Source: Mesocentrotus franciscanus (lineage: Eukaryota; Echinodermata; Echinoidea; Camarodonta; Strongylocentrotidae). From it: 64,000 nt of DNA. The stretch is from NCBI GenBank assembly GCA_037976565.1, contig CP137680.1, forward strand, positions 24,613,171 to 24,677,170, in the 5' to 3' direction. A program made the translations under genes and the position numbers. Positions 47,501 through 59,796 of this stretch are shown one piece after another (the stretch's first letter is position 1; every line of letters begins with the position of its first letter). A model generated the notes under the pieces. The model saw nothing but the letters and a program-made list of their open reading frames with translations, was not told where the DNA came from and searched no databases.

Positions 47501-50500
47501 AGAGTTCAAGGGAAGTGGTGAATTTACTGGAAATAAGCGGAAGATTGGAAACCCATAGAAGTGACATTTTCGTCTCCTGGAGTATCCTAAGCAGGGGATC
47601 TTGAACCGTTCGATATACTGTGAGAAAGTTAAGATCAGTGCCATCGTGCTGGAATTGAAAAAAGAAATCAACATATACAAAACGACAAAGAAGACAAAGA
47701 AGACAAACCTAGTAAACAGAAGAAAATTGTCAGGTAGAAATTGGCCAACAGTGGGCTAATCGTGACTTTGTGTCAAATCAACTTTTTGGACAGTTTCCTC
47801 CCATTTTAGGTAATGTTTTGCGTAATCACGATAACCTTTTATTGCAAATTGCACAACTCTAACACAACATTTTTTCGTTCAATGTGCCGTATACAAAATA
47901 TGTTGTGATATCTCGAAAATAAAGTATTTTTCGTGTCCACATAATTTATATCGTTACTGAGTTCTGGTCTAGAATATTTTGATTTTGAATAAAATAGCTA
48001 ACCTTAATTCACTTTTTGTTTACCTCATTGCAGGTTTAGTGTAAATTTTACAATATTTGTTTAACAATCCCAGAAATCAAGGACTTTGCGTGCACTCGTT
48101 TATCGGTACTGTGTTTTAGTCTAGAATTGCATGTCGTATAGGGTGTTGCATAAAAAGCTAATACTAATTACGTTTCTACACGTATTTACCTCATGGAAGG
48201 TTTAGTTTATATGTTAATGATTTAGCCACTTACAGGATTGATATACCCCACTGTGAGCTGCATTTGTCCATGGTCAACCCAGTCAAGGACAATCCGATCA
48301 AGGAGATTGTAGGGGCTATAGTCAAGGGTCCAATGAACCTCAGCAGGATGCCGATGATTCCGGAGAAGCCGAGGAGGATTTCGAAAAAAGCGGCCACGAA
48401 GAGGGCGCCCTGAACCTGTGATATATTGTTCGTGAGCGTTACGGTTTTTTCCTTCCGCAGGGTTCTTTTTTTACAAAACGAATTCGACAAGTTCGATCAT
48501 ATTTATCCACAAAAAATCAAACAAATCATCGTTATGTGGTAATCAGTCGATTTTGAATATCAATACTTTCATTTTTATGTAATATAAACTTGAATTAAAA
48601 AAGTGTAGTTGACTTCTCTCTTTTATTTAGTTTGTCATGATTTTCTCTGGTACCCACATTAGATGTAAAAGTGAAAGCAATCACTGCACAGAATCTGTCA
48701 AACTTGATTTCAGTGAATAGCTGGTAAAGAAATAAAAACGACGCATAAATTGTCTGTTTGGCAAACAGATTAGTGCGTACACTCAAACATTATTTGCCAG
48801 GATTGTTACCTCACTAAAAATCGTACACAACTTATTTAAACAGACATCTTAAAGCGCAAATCATTTTTTGAATAATTTCATTTGTACGCAAGCGGAATAA
48901 TACGAGAAACAGAATGACGAAAGTTTGAAATAAATCTGGCCAATAATAAGAAAGTTATGAGCGTTTGAAATATAGGATTACTAAATCTAAGCAAATCGCA
49001 ATTTGTCAATGGATTTTTACATATTAAAGGACAACTCTCCCATTTGTCGTACTTTGGACGGCATTTTGGGGGTTATGCATGGCATCCATGCTAAAAATCT
49101 TGCGAAATTACTAAAGAATAACATATAGGGTGGATGCTACGCGTATTTTTTTGCTCAAAAATTTAAACCGAATAATGTAGTATTTGAGAAGGACCTTTAA
49201 TATTGATGCAATGTTAATTATGAGATTGAAGTAATAAACCTGCTATATATACATTTGAAAGTTGGCTATTATACACATTATTGTATGGCGCAATAAAACA
49301 TAAAAGTATGACTTACTCAGAATATGGGTCTATTAAAACTAATCATATTTCAAAGTCTTTAAAACACCATAAAGCTGTCCATTGGAACACCTTTTCTTGA
49401 TTAAAATATAATATATGTTGTCATGCCACACAAAAATAGGCAATGATCAGATAATGTGATAATTAAGTCATTTTATGCTATCCCATATGAGTTGATGCCT
49501 TTATACAGGATGCGTATTTTGAGTGGAAAACACTCTGTACTTGTACATCTACAGTGTACATGTACCGTTTATGGCAATTATCGCAGATATTAACAATATT
49601 AGTCCATGGGGCAATAATTGAAAAGGCCCCACCCCTTTAGACACAATCTTAAATTAAGTATTTATGTTGCTATGGGTATGCCAAGTAGGGCTATTACCAT
49701 GTTAATGGAGCAAGAACATTAGAACTGTAGAAAAAGTCTTTTATTTGTAATTTAGAAAGGTAAAAACACATTGAAAACACGACGATATGTGTATTCAATG
49801 CTTCTCACTTGAATACAACTGTAAATTATTACAGGTGTCAGTCATGTTTAAAAATTGCTGCTGCTATGAAAAACAATGAGAGAAAAAAGAGATATTTGTG
49901 TAAGAAAATACCTAAAACGAATAAATATATTGTTAAATAAATGCTTGAATAATTCTAAATGACGACTTTCGGTTTGCTAGGACCCTCAGCTATCGTAATC
50001 TGTTTGTTTGCCATGAATTAGGTGATGGACATGATCACTAGGCCGTTACCATGGAAACAAATCAAGAAATATTTGAATTGTAGAAAATTATATAATTTTT
50101 TGTTCAACAACTTGAAACAAATGGTAATCTTTTAATCATTTTAGCTTACCTTTTTATTATAATAAAAATAAATAGGTAGCTTAAAGCCACAGTCATGTAA
50201 GAAAATGGCCGTTGTCATGGAAACTGAATATCAAAGAAATGTATATCTGTGAACCAAAAAAGAAACGCAGGGCTTTCTTGAAAAGCAGATCCATTGGCTT
50301 CCAATGGAAATGAATGATACTACCCTGTTGAAAGAAATCATGAATAAATAAAATAAATAAATAAAATAAATAAACGGATATAATCAACACAAAATATAAT
50401 ACAAGCAGAATATGATCCATATCGATTGAAATATATCTGTTATCTAGTAACCTCAGCGATCACAATCTGCTTGTTTAGTCATAAAGCTGGAGATGGATGT

Positions 50501-53500
50501 GACCACCATGGTCGTTACCATGGTTAATAATCGGTTCACATCAAGAAAAAACGAATTTTATAAATACCACATATTTTTAATTGAACAACATAAAAACAAA
50601 TATAAGCACCTGAATCATAGTATTTGAGCTTCCTATTTGGTTGCAATGTTATCTGAGCCATTTGATGTCACGATAAGTTAGACAAAAATTGGTGTTAGTA
50701 TCGAAAAGGTATAAGGTATTTGTGAAGAAAAAAAATGCTCTAGCTCTTAATTTAAAAACAGTTTGAAGTTTTCTTTTGTATTTTAGTATACCACATGGTT
50801 TCACTGAATCCATCACACCCTACTGCGAATATAAACGTACTGGGACAGTGGCAGATCCGGTTGGGAAGGGAGGGGTACAGGGATACATGCTCCCCTCCAA
50901 AAAAAAGAGGCCCTTCTTTTGTTGTTGCTAGTCACAGAAGTTTTTGTACCCTTTTACATGTTGTATATAATAAGGCCCAATATCGATTGTGAAAATGAAA
51001 ATAAGAAAAGACGTAACAGATTATTAATTATTTCAATTTTTAGTTCGTAGCAGTAAAATAGAAAAATCAGCTGCAAATACCGTCAAAAGTAAAATCGATG
51101 TATAGAGGTCGAACAAAGGAAAGACAAACGAAATAAATGCTCGGTATACCATATTCATATACCCTAAGAATAATGATTACAATGATAATAGCAATATCAA
51201 TGATAATCATTACAATAATAACAATAGTAACAACACCAACAACAATAATAATGATTATAATAATAATAATTATAATTCAATTCAATTCCAATGAACGTTT
51301 ATTTTCTTCCATTCAATTTGACAACATATTTGACATCTGTTCAAACAATACAATTCATACTTAGGAACATAAATATAATTTAAGAACTTGTATTACAAGG
51401 AAGAAGGCGCGAATACCGGTAAGCCAAGCTTGTAATGGGTACGCCCGAATACACAAAGATATAATATATATTATAAATAGAAGAAAGGAAGAAAGGGATA
51501 GGCAAGGAGGAGAGGATAGAGAGCTTGGGGAAAGAGAAAAGAAGAGGACTGCAACATAGTAGCAATGGAGTGTATGGCAAGCACAAACAGCATAATGGCA
51601 GGATATAGGTGAAGGGTATCATGTGCTGCTACTATTACTACTACTAGGAAGAAGAAGAAGAGGAAGAAGAAGAATCATTTAAGTGATTATTTTCTGTATG
51701 ATCGAGGCATACACATGCACATTACATACTTCGTGGTATGAAGGAAGTAAGAGAGGGAAAAGGAAAGCAGTGACGAAGAGATGGAGAGTGTGTAGGGCCC
51801 GTGGTTCAAATTCAGTTTTCTTTAAATTATTAAACCGGGTACTGATGATCATTTATCTGCCATATGATTGCCATATGACGCTACATAAAAAAAGTACCAC
51901 AGATTCGACTATTGTCATCAAAATATTCAAATAGCATTGTAGAGACGATGAACAGATAGAAATGATAATACATCGTTCATCGTGGGAATGTTCACTTCTA
52001 TCTCTCTGTGCTACATTATCCGAACAATGGAATCAACCGAGGGGAATCAACTGTAAAATGAATTTATCAGAGTCCTGAAAGATTCATTTGCTACTGCATG
52101 TCATAGTCGTATTTTCTGCTTATTTTGCAAGGCAAGAGTTGGGAACAATAATAATCTCGATTGATCAATAGCGTATGCAGATGCATCAAACACTATATAA
52201 ATAAAGAGCATTGTTATTATTATTACATCATGTTTTTCATGCGTTATTGACCCATCCTAGATTTCACTATAAGGCAAGTAAACACGGTTAAAGAAAATTT
52301 CAAATCTAGTTTCTTGTCGTAAAGAATTGATAAGCATAACGGACAGCATTTGTTCAGCTTCCCAATTAAGTTCACTTTGAGATAATTATACCAAGTCTTA
52401 TGTTTCATTGTTCCATTGTGGAAACCAAAAGACAATTCCTCCGTTATAAATGGAAGAATCTTCTTTCTTGTCATATTTTGTTTTCATAAATTATTAAGGA
52501 TCACCTTTTTAACGTGATAACCATGTTTAAAATATAGGAGTTCACTCTCTAAAGAGTAGAGAACTACTATTTTGTGTGGATTCCACTTTAATTTAATTGA
52601 AGTAGAATCAACTCTAAAACGAAGTAATCCCTATTTATGAGTCCTGAAAGAGTGAATTGCCACTCCATGCCATGGTGGACAGTAACCCTGGTTGTATTGA
52701 AGACCAGCAATGGCACACGATTGTTGATCAAATTCAGCAACAATCGTTGCTATTAAAGATTGTTTTTTCCCTAAAGATCATACAACGAGACATAAGTAAA
52801 GCATGGAAAGTTGGTAACACATCCAAGCGATACTGCAATAATGAGGTGTCATAGCAACTGCTCTATCAGACATGCCTATTACCTGACAATCTTCTGGATC
52901 TGGAATTGAATAAGGTAAATGGGTCGGAAATTCTTGAAAATAAACACGACTATCTTTTTAAAAATTATATTAGCCTGTTACATTAATACTTTTCCAGGTA
53001 TTTAATTTCTTATAATACTTTTTTCAGTAATAATTATATTTTTTCTACCTTCCCGTGACCACAAATGGTTCAGATTGGATTGTAATCAAACTGGAAGCTA
53101 AAGTACTTAGATGTGGCATTTGTTTTTACATTTGTTAAATTATGGATATTTGGTATCTATAAAATTCAAATAGGTAAAGGCCATGGTGGTCACATTTACT
53201 ACCAACGTTATGACAAAACAAGCAAATTCTGATAGCTGAGGGTACTAGATAACAAACAGGTATCATTTGATATTGTTTGTTATTCTGCTTGTTTTATATT
53301 TTGTATTGATAAGTTATATTTTTTCCTTCCCGTGAAACATTCCGTTTCCATGGCAACTTCTGACTTTCGACATCTCTTCCCAACCCGTGAACCTAACACA
53401 CGCACAACTAGACATACCCAGGCATACCCACTGTCAGAATAAAATGGGAAATTTATTTTTATTTTATTTTTATTTCTAGGTACCTAGAAATTAGAGGGCG

Positions 53501-56285
53501 TCTGTAATAGAAAATATTTCGCTTGTCTGAATATGCAAATTAGGTGTGGTGCCGAGAAAGCTAAAGTGTGTACGTGTCGATTTGACTGAGGGCAGTTGAC
53601 TGGAAGACCGAGGTTGGAGTTGGGCGTGTGAGAAGTCTTGTACATGTACCCTTATGTGTGTTGTGGAAGTTGCTACCAGGGCCTTGATTTTTGTATTCGG
53701 CGCCAGCAATCTATTTCCTCAGGCGACACCGGTACGAGAGGTATCCTCCATGTAGCCCAGAACCTTAATTTTCCTGTCATTGGCAAAACCTTGTCAATAT
53801 AAACTCCGTGTCACAAGGGACAAGAAAGTTCTTCACGACAAAACTAGTGGCACGCTGAGCTTCGTCTTATTAGTATTCAAGAATCGTCGAGTCGTTTCAT
53901 CCGGGATCTTGAAGACGACGTCACATGACTGATTGCCGTAATGAGTGATTACGGGCATCATCCTTCCGACACAAGTCTCCAGGCATCGATTCATCGTAGA
54001 AACCATGTCGGTATTTGATCTTCTGATATAGCAACTAATATTAGATAATTACTGAACTTAAAACGGGAAGTTAACTTCAGACGGGACTCCACTTGTTGTT
54101 AATTGAGTAATTAATTGACAGCACTTATATTTACATATATGTGTAATAACAGATTCTTATGAATATACTTGTGTTTTGTATTTCAAAGTTAAATCGTTCA
54201 ACTGTAACCAAAAGAACCTACTGCTGAATTTAAATGCTGATTTAGTTTTCATTAAACAGTCTTTAAAACTCATTTATCAGAGTCTTCTTGGCTATTTTGT
54301 TGTATCCCTGAATAATCCTGACACCCACAAATCAAATTCAGAACAAACAGGCTGAGGGATAGTGTAATTCAATATTTCATCAGACTACTAAATGAAAATC
54401 CATGAAAAGAAACAAGAAGGCATAAACCTTCTGTTTACCAGTAGAAATTTTAAGATTACACTTTTAACTTGATATCGAGGATTATGTTATTTCTTGCATC
54501 TTGTTTAAGTCACCATCTGTTGTATATGGATGTCACTCTTTAACTCTTCCTTTTTCCTTCCCTTTTTCTCGGTTTCTATCCTTCTCTCTCGCTTTCTCTT
54601 CCTCGTTCTTGGTCTCTCTCTCTCTCTCACTCTCTCCCTTGCTCTCCCTCTCTCCTTCATCATTGTTGGATATTTCCTTTTCCCTCTATCGTCATATTTT
54701 ACCTTATTTAATTCAACATTGATTTTAAGGCTTATGTCTTGATCATTCTATGCGGTTGTTTTTATTCTATTTATGTTACTATAATAATGCCCTTTTATTG
54801 TCAATGTTTATTAATGTACATCTTGAAATGATATTGTGATTGCAAAAATTTCGCGATTCGTCCTTGCGGCCGCGAGGAAAGTATTTGAATGAACCATTTT
54901 GAATGATTTATTTTTAATGAACAACCTTATTTCGTTGTGTGTAGTATCCAACATTCAATGTTTATTAAACAAGTTTATTACTTCAAGCTCATAATGAAAA
55001 CTATATCAATTGAAATTTCTTTATTGGATAATTCATATTTGGTCAAAAAATGAAAAATCATGATTTTTACATTTTTCAAATTTTGAGCCAAAAAGATGCG
55101 TGTGGCATCCACCCATATTTTATTCCTTAGTATCTTTGCTAGAGTTTTAGCATGGATGCCATGCATTACCCCAAAACATCATTGAATCTTTTCCTAGGGC
55201 CTTTTTTTAATGTTTGGCTGGTCTACTATTAATGAATGGCTGGTCCCCAGGTACAACACTAAGCACACCTACATTTCGAATGATAGAGGGAAGCAGTTGT
55301 TTCATTGCCAAGTGACGATGCCTAGATAAAGCCCTAAAATACTTTTCGATAAAGTAAAGACAGTGAAGAAAAAAAGCCACACAGAAAAATTAAAAGGAAT
55401 TGAAAAATGTAGAAGAAAATATTAAGATCAAAATGACGGCCGGATAATAGTACTATTGGGAGAAAGGTCACAACCAGTCACTGTGTCAAAATGTTTGAAG
55501 GAGTGTATTTGTACTTTCTCTCTTTCATCATTGTTTTTGTATCTCCCTCTTTCCCTATTTTAATTTTTTTTTATACTACGCCCACCGGAATAACGGTATT
55601 TTGTTTCCTGATGGGGTTACCCTGATGAAATAATACCAAATCACTTAAAATGTAAGTGTTCTTATTTCTTGCAAGCCATTTGTTCTCGTCAAATCTTGTC
55701 ACTTGATTACACCCCAAATGCGAGTTATTACATGTGTCGGTCATGTTTGAAAATGGCTGTTGCTATGGAAACAGTAAACAAACCTGATATTTGGATTAAA
55801 AAATGAAGAAAAACACGAAACTAATGATCTTTTTTAAAAATGTTTACATGACTGTAAATGATAATACATATTTGATTAAAAATAAAAAATCAATAGTTTT
55901 GACATCCTTTCAAATTTTGAGCCAAAAATGTAATTTTTAGTTTTAAAAAATCCACGTGGCATCCACCCCTATCTCATCTCTTAGTATTTTTGCAAGAGTT
56001 TTAGCATGTATACGATGCATTACCCAAAAATGCCATGGAATCTGTCTCTCGAGCCTTTTTCATGTTTGGCTTGTCTTCTACTACACTATAAACAATTTAA
56101 ACAAAAAAGTTAGAGTGATATTGATGACAACGCTAAATATTCCAAATCTAACTAAACATACAGACGAGTAAAATCTAAAAAATAAATTTCTTGATCGGTT
56201 GATATAGAAATGTTTTGATTTACCTCCTGCATTCGACTACGAAATTCACCCTCTACTTCTTCATGTACCGCCGTCGAATTGGTTC
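41527..56285 (-). CDS. SLC23 nucleobase/ascorbate transporter, 9 exons seen, N-terminus missing
   Basis: Multi-span transporter of the SLC23 (NAT) family, which moves ascorbate with Na+ or nucleobases across the plasma membrane. Exons in coding order: 56285-56224, 48415-48234, 47648-47528, 46306-46150, 45266-45013, 43992-43863, 43521-43378, 42681-42586, 41795-41527; all phases join, giving about 471 residues up to the stop. Recognisable blocks: [68 protein letters not shown], the signature region [62 protein letters not shown] and the tail TKYIPFSP. The first seen exon enters in mid-codon, so upstream exons (TM1-3) lie to the right, not found in this window. The family signature, normally Q/E/P-N-x-G, reads T-N-I-A. 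LINE pieces and repeats fill the introns. Confidence 0.93.
43023..43170 (-). pseudogene. Decayed duplicate of SLC23 exon 43378-43521 (copy 1)
   Basis: Along almost its full length it matches the functional exon ([24 protein letters not shown]) and its flanking donor (CAG/GTCAC against CAG/GTAAC). An in-frame TAG stands just before the donor and the start is diverged, so it cannot serve as a coding exon. Confidence 0.8.
43225..43323 (-). pseudogene. Decayed duplicate of SLC23 exon 43378-43521 (copy 2)
   Basis: Both exon ends are kept (GTGGTGTCAGGAGTGGGATG at the start, CAGACAG/GTAACT at the donor), but roughly 40 bp in the middle are deleted relative to the functional exon, destroying the frame. 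The intronic bases after the donor (AAATCGCATTTAAAGG) also match copies 1 and 3. Confidence 0.75.
44050..44340 (-). pseudogene. LINE reverse-transcriptase fragment (CR1/L2/Jockey-like)
   Basis: Conceptual protein has GSKQK, then [20 protein letters not shown] and [12 protein letters not shown], the RT thumb-entry motif of CR1/L2/Jockey-like LINEs. Truncated at both ends; it lies in the intron between SLC23 exons 45013-45266 and 43863-43992. Confidence 0.75.
45370..45940 (+). pseudogene. LINE C-terminal fragment (CR1/L2/Jockey-like), frameshifted
   Basis: Blocks [39 protein letters not shown], then in another frame [22 protein letters not shown] match the tail of the same kind of LINE whose RT piece lies at 44050-44340, but on the opposite strand. 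A deletion between SR and PNYC and a frameshift near 45735 are visible. It lies in an SLC23 intron. Confidence 0.8.
53472..53491. repeat. Perfect 20-bp palindrome
   Basis: ATTTCTAGGTACCTAGAAAT reads the same on both strands; 32 bp left of the LTR copy at 53524. Function unknown; it may be chance. Confidence 0.7.
53524..54323 (+). mobile_element. LTR-retrotransposon LTR, copy 1 (800 bp)
   Basis: Starts TGTCTGAATATGCAAATTAG and ends ATCCTGACA (TG...CA ends). It is nearly identical to 58912-59791, apart from an 80-bp block absent here near 54035 and single changes. No primer binding site follows and no target duplication is seen, so it is a truncated or rearranged copy rather than a clean solo LTR. 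Confidence 0.85.
54540..54650. repeat. Polypyrimidine (TC)n-rich tract
   Basis: CTCTCTCTCTC-type tract in the SLC23 intron; on the gene strand it is purine-rich. Ser/Leu/Phe-rich frames here are artefacts. Confidence 0.75.
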
Positions 56286-56645
56286 CTAAAAATCGACAAG
56301 GATACAAAAGAAAGGAATAGTTCAAAATTGTACAGTGTGTACTATACAATGCGTATACAAAAAAAGTGTATCCGAATTTGGTAGATTCCCCTTTAAAAGT
56401 TATAACCTTTGTGACCTTGAATCATAATTCATTTTAAAGAGTAACTAATATTCTGTCTAATAATACCATATTTATAACTTTTCTGTCACGGATGACTGAG
56501 CAGCAGCCTTTTCAATAAGTTTTGTGAAAACCCTCTTGTATCAGGTTTGGGCTGAAGCAATGAATGTGGGTCAAAAGCCCTTATATTACGCATTGTTATT
56601 ACAGTTTTAAACTAGATGGAACTTCAACTGCGCGCAGTCGAAAAA

Positions 56646-57416
56646 TGCCTCCGCCATAGAGCAATTTTACAAACCAAAATGGAAGCAATTTTTAAAATTC
56701 AAGTTTGATTGTAATCCATCTGTTGGTTCTAATGATAACACGATCACGAGCTATTTTAGGATACATAATGAGCCCTGTGACCTTTGACCTCGTGACCCCA
56801 ATTCTAATCAGTTCATTGACTCTGCAAGATACATACATGACCCAAGTTTGGCGGTAATCCATCAATCGGTTCTTGAAATAACGTGATCACAAGCTATTTT
56901 GCATACATAACGAGCCCTGTGACCTTTGACCTCGTGACCCCAAAATCTAATCAGTTCATTAGCTCTGCAAGATACATACATGACCCAAGTTTGGCGGTAA
57001 TCCATCAATCGGTTCTTGAGATAACGCGATCACGAGCTATTTTTGCATACATAATGAGCCCTGTGACCTTTGACCTTGTGACCCCAAAATCTAATCAGTT
57101 AATTGGCTCTGCAAGATACATACAGGACCCAAGTTTGGCGGTAATCCATCAATCGGTTGAGATAACGCGATCACGAGCTATTTTTGCATACATAATGGAC
57201 CCTGTGACCTTTGACCTCGTGACCCCAAAATCTAATCAGTTCATTAGCTCTGCAAGATACATACATGACCTGAGTTTGGCGGTAATCCATCAATTGGTTC
57301 TTGAGATAACGCGATCACGAGAACGGGACGTACGCACAGACGTACGTACGTACGTATGTACGCACGGACTGACAACCAGAAAACATAATTCCCCCGGCTA
57401 CTTTGTAGCGGAGGCA
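56646..57416 (+). mobile_element. Tandem-repeat element 1 with DR1 half-site array
   Basis: Bounded by inverted ATGCCTCCGC and GCGGAGGCAT. About four units of 141-144 bp each carry TGACCTTTGACCT (56778, 56920, 57064, 57205), the complement of a perfect DR1 nuclear-receptor site, followed 2 nt later by TGACCC. After the last unit comes an ACGTACGT-rich linker and a terminal hairpin (CCGGCTAC/GTAGCGG) with an A-run. No protein of its own is evident, although one frame stays open for 178 codons. Confidence 0.75.
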
Positions 57417-57576
57417 TAAAAAAGTAACCATGTATTGCCATTATAAAGAATTAAAGCTCGTTTTCATTTGATTTTTTTAAAGAATGACATGCGCTGCATA
57501 TGAAATTCAATTGTCAGTGCCTTTGCTTTTTCTCATGAACTGTGTACCCATAAGACATTGAGTGATTTCAAGTACG

Positions 57577-57706
57577 GTGTTCGGTGTTGGTGTTGGTGTT
57601 GAGAGCATGGAAAGGCTGCTAAACCGAGCTCCAACACCGACGGTCAGTTTAGAAGGACGATACCGATCGCGTTATCGATAGCTCAACACCAGCCTCAACA
57701 CCGAGT
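57577..57706. repeat. Inverted repeat with GGTGTTG arms
   Basis: CGGTGTTGGTGTTGGTGTTG (near 57580) is imperfectly complementary to CAACACCAGCCTCAACACCG (to about 57706), about 90 nt apart. It lies between the two tandem-repeat elements and may be the core of another small TIR element. Confidence 0.6.
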
Positions 57707-57819
57707 GACGTCATACTCTACAGGCGAAAAGTCTTGCAATAAAAGCATAATCCTTTCAGAAATTCCATTAAAATTACATCATATCGAATATCAAATGTAA
57801 AGTCATATTAAACGAGCTG

Positions 57820-58850
57820 AAGACATGGAATTTCACAAGTTGACCTCTGTGACCCTTGACCTACATGCTCCAAAATCTAAACAGATCGTCTTCCTATGGT
57901 GATACATACTATCATTAAGTTTGAAGTGAAAATTCTCCAGTGGTTCTTGAGATATCACGATAACGATCTCAATGTATGGAATTTCATAAGTTGACCTCTG
58001 TGACCCTTGACCTTTGACCTACGTGCTCCAAAATCTAATCAGATTGTCTTCCTATGGTGATACACACTATCATTAAGTTTGAAGTTTAAATCTCCAGTGG
58101 TTCTTGAGATATTATGATAACAATCTCAATGTATGGAATTTCATAAGTTGACCTCTGTGACCCTTGACCTTTGGCCTACGTGCTCCAAAATCTAATCAGA
58201 TCGTCTTCCTATGGTGATACATACTATCCTTAAGTTTGAAGTTTTTACATCTCCAGTGGTTCTTGAGATATCATGATAACAATCTCAATGTATGGAATTT
58301 CATAAGTTGACCTCTATGACCCTTGACCTTTGACCTACGTGCTCCAAAATATAATCAGATTGTTTTCCTATAGTGATACACACTATCACTAAGTTTGAAG
58401 TTTAAATCTCCAGTGGTTCTTGAGATATCATGATAACAATCTCAATGTATGGAATTTCATAAGTTGACCTCTGTGACCCTGGACCTTTGACATACGTGCT
58501 CCAAAATCTAATCAGATCGTCTTCCTATGGTGATACATACTATCCTTAAGTTTGAAGTTTAAATCTCAAATGGTTCTTGAGATATCGCGCTAACAAACTC
58601 AATACAAGGAATTTCATAAGTTGACCTCTGTGACCTGTGACCTTTGACCTACGTACTCCAAAATCTAATCAGATCGTCTTCCTATGGTGATAAATACTAT
58701 TCCCGAGTCTTAAGTTTAAATCTTAAATGGTTCTTGAGATATTGTGATAACGGTCAAACGGGACGGACGTACGGACGGACGTACAGACGTACGGACGGAC
58801 AACCCAAAAACATGATGCCTCCGGCACCACCTTCGGTGGCGGAGGCATAA
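57820..58850 (+). mobile_element. Tandem-repeat element 2 with multi-half-site array
   Basis: Six units of 151-159 bp carry TGACCCTTGACCTTTGACCT-type runs (57850 shortened, 58001, 58158, 58317, 58474, 58631), i.e. two to three half-sites with 1-nt spacing, preceded by a further TGACCT three bases upstream. It ends in the same module as element 1: GGACGTACGGACGG-type linker, a hairpin (TGCCTCCGGCACCACC/GGTGGCGGAGGCA) and an A-run. Units share CTAATCAGATCGTCTTCCTA and CCAGTGGTTCTTGAGATAT. Confidence 0.75.
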
Positions 58851-58911
58851 AAACTGCTGACATATTCGTGTTGATTTTGTGCATTGTAATAAAACATTTA
58901 GTAGACTAGCT

Positions 58912-59791
58912 TGTCTGAATATGCAAATTAGGGTGTGGTGCCGAGAAAGCTAAAGTGTGTACGTGTCGATTTGACTGAGGGCAGTTGACTGGAAGACCGA
59001 GGTTGGAGTTGGGCGTGTGAGAAGTCTTGTACATGTACCCTTATGTGTGTTGTGGAAGTTGCTACCAGGGCCTTGATTTTTGTATTCGGCGCCAGCAATC
59101 TATTTCCTCAGGCGACACCGGTACGAGAGGTATCCTCCATGTAGCCCAGAACCTTAATTTTCCTGCCATTGGCAAAACCTTGTCAATATAAACTCCGTGT
59201 CACAAGGGACAAGAAAGTTCTTCACGACAAAACTAGTGGCACGCTGAGCTTCGTCTTATTAGTATTCAAGAATCGTCGAGTCGTTTCATCCGGGATCTTG
59301 AAGACGACGTCAGATCACATGACTGATTGCTGTAATGAGTGATTACGGGGCATCATCCTTCCGACACAAGTCTCCAGGCATCGATTCATCGTAGAAACCA
59401 TGTCGGTATTTGATCTTCTGATATAGCAACCAATATTAGCAAACACCAAACAAAAGGCCTTTCGCGTAATTCGGACAATTGTCCTAATTTCGGACACTTC
59501 GGATAACTTCAGATAATTACTGAACTTGAAACGGGAAGTTAACTTCAGACGGGACTCCACTTGTTGTTAATTGAGTAATTAATTGACAGCACTTATATTT
59601 ACATATATGTGTAATAACAGATTCTTATGAATATACTTGTGTTTTGTATTTCAAAGTTAAATCGTTCAACTGTAACCACAAGAACCTACTGCTGAATTTA
59701 AATGCTGATTTAGTTTTCATTAAACAGTCTTTAAAACTCATTTATCAGAGTCTTCTTGGCTATTTTGTTGTATCCCTGAACAATCCTGACA
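58912..59791 (+). mobile_element. LTR-retrotransposon 5' LTR, copy 2 (880 bp)
   Basis: Near-identical to copy 1, with TGTCTGAATA...CCTGACA ends and an extra 80-bp block. A TATA-like CAATATAAACTC lies near 59187. It is followed 5 nt later by a primer binding site, so it is the 5' LTR of an element running rightward. Confidence 0.88.
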
Positions 59792-59796
59792 ATAAT

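Larger units (their letters stand above)
48416..56223. other. SLC23 intron, 7.8 kb, filled with repeat copies
   Basis: No exon recognised. Holds related blocks at about 49960-50260, 50450-50640 and 53050-53260 (shared CCGTTACCATGG, AAATCAAGAAATAT, GGCCGTTGTCATGGAAAC; another copy at 61545-61830), a second family at 49020-49170 (inverted), 54950-55220 and 55850-56080 (GGCATCCACC, TTTTAGCATG), ATT/ATA repeats near 51170-51270, an inverted copy of the 62.3-62.6 kb repeat at 51935-52070, an LTR (53524-54323) and a TC-rich tract (54540-54650). Confidence 0.6.

Noticed and set aside
56883..57419. 178-codon open frame across tandem-repeat element 1, with 47-48-residue repeats and a codon-sized indel
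   Set aside because: It is confined to the tandem array, uses no recognisable domain, its start lies inside the second unit, and the first unit does not share the frame. Repeats of a length divisible by three stay open by chance.
53524..59791. Treating the two LTRs as the ends of one complete retrotransposon
   Set aside because: The primer binding site follows the right-hand copy, and the sequence between them holds an SLC23 exon and tandem repeats rather than gag-pol.
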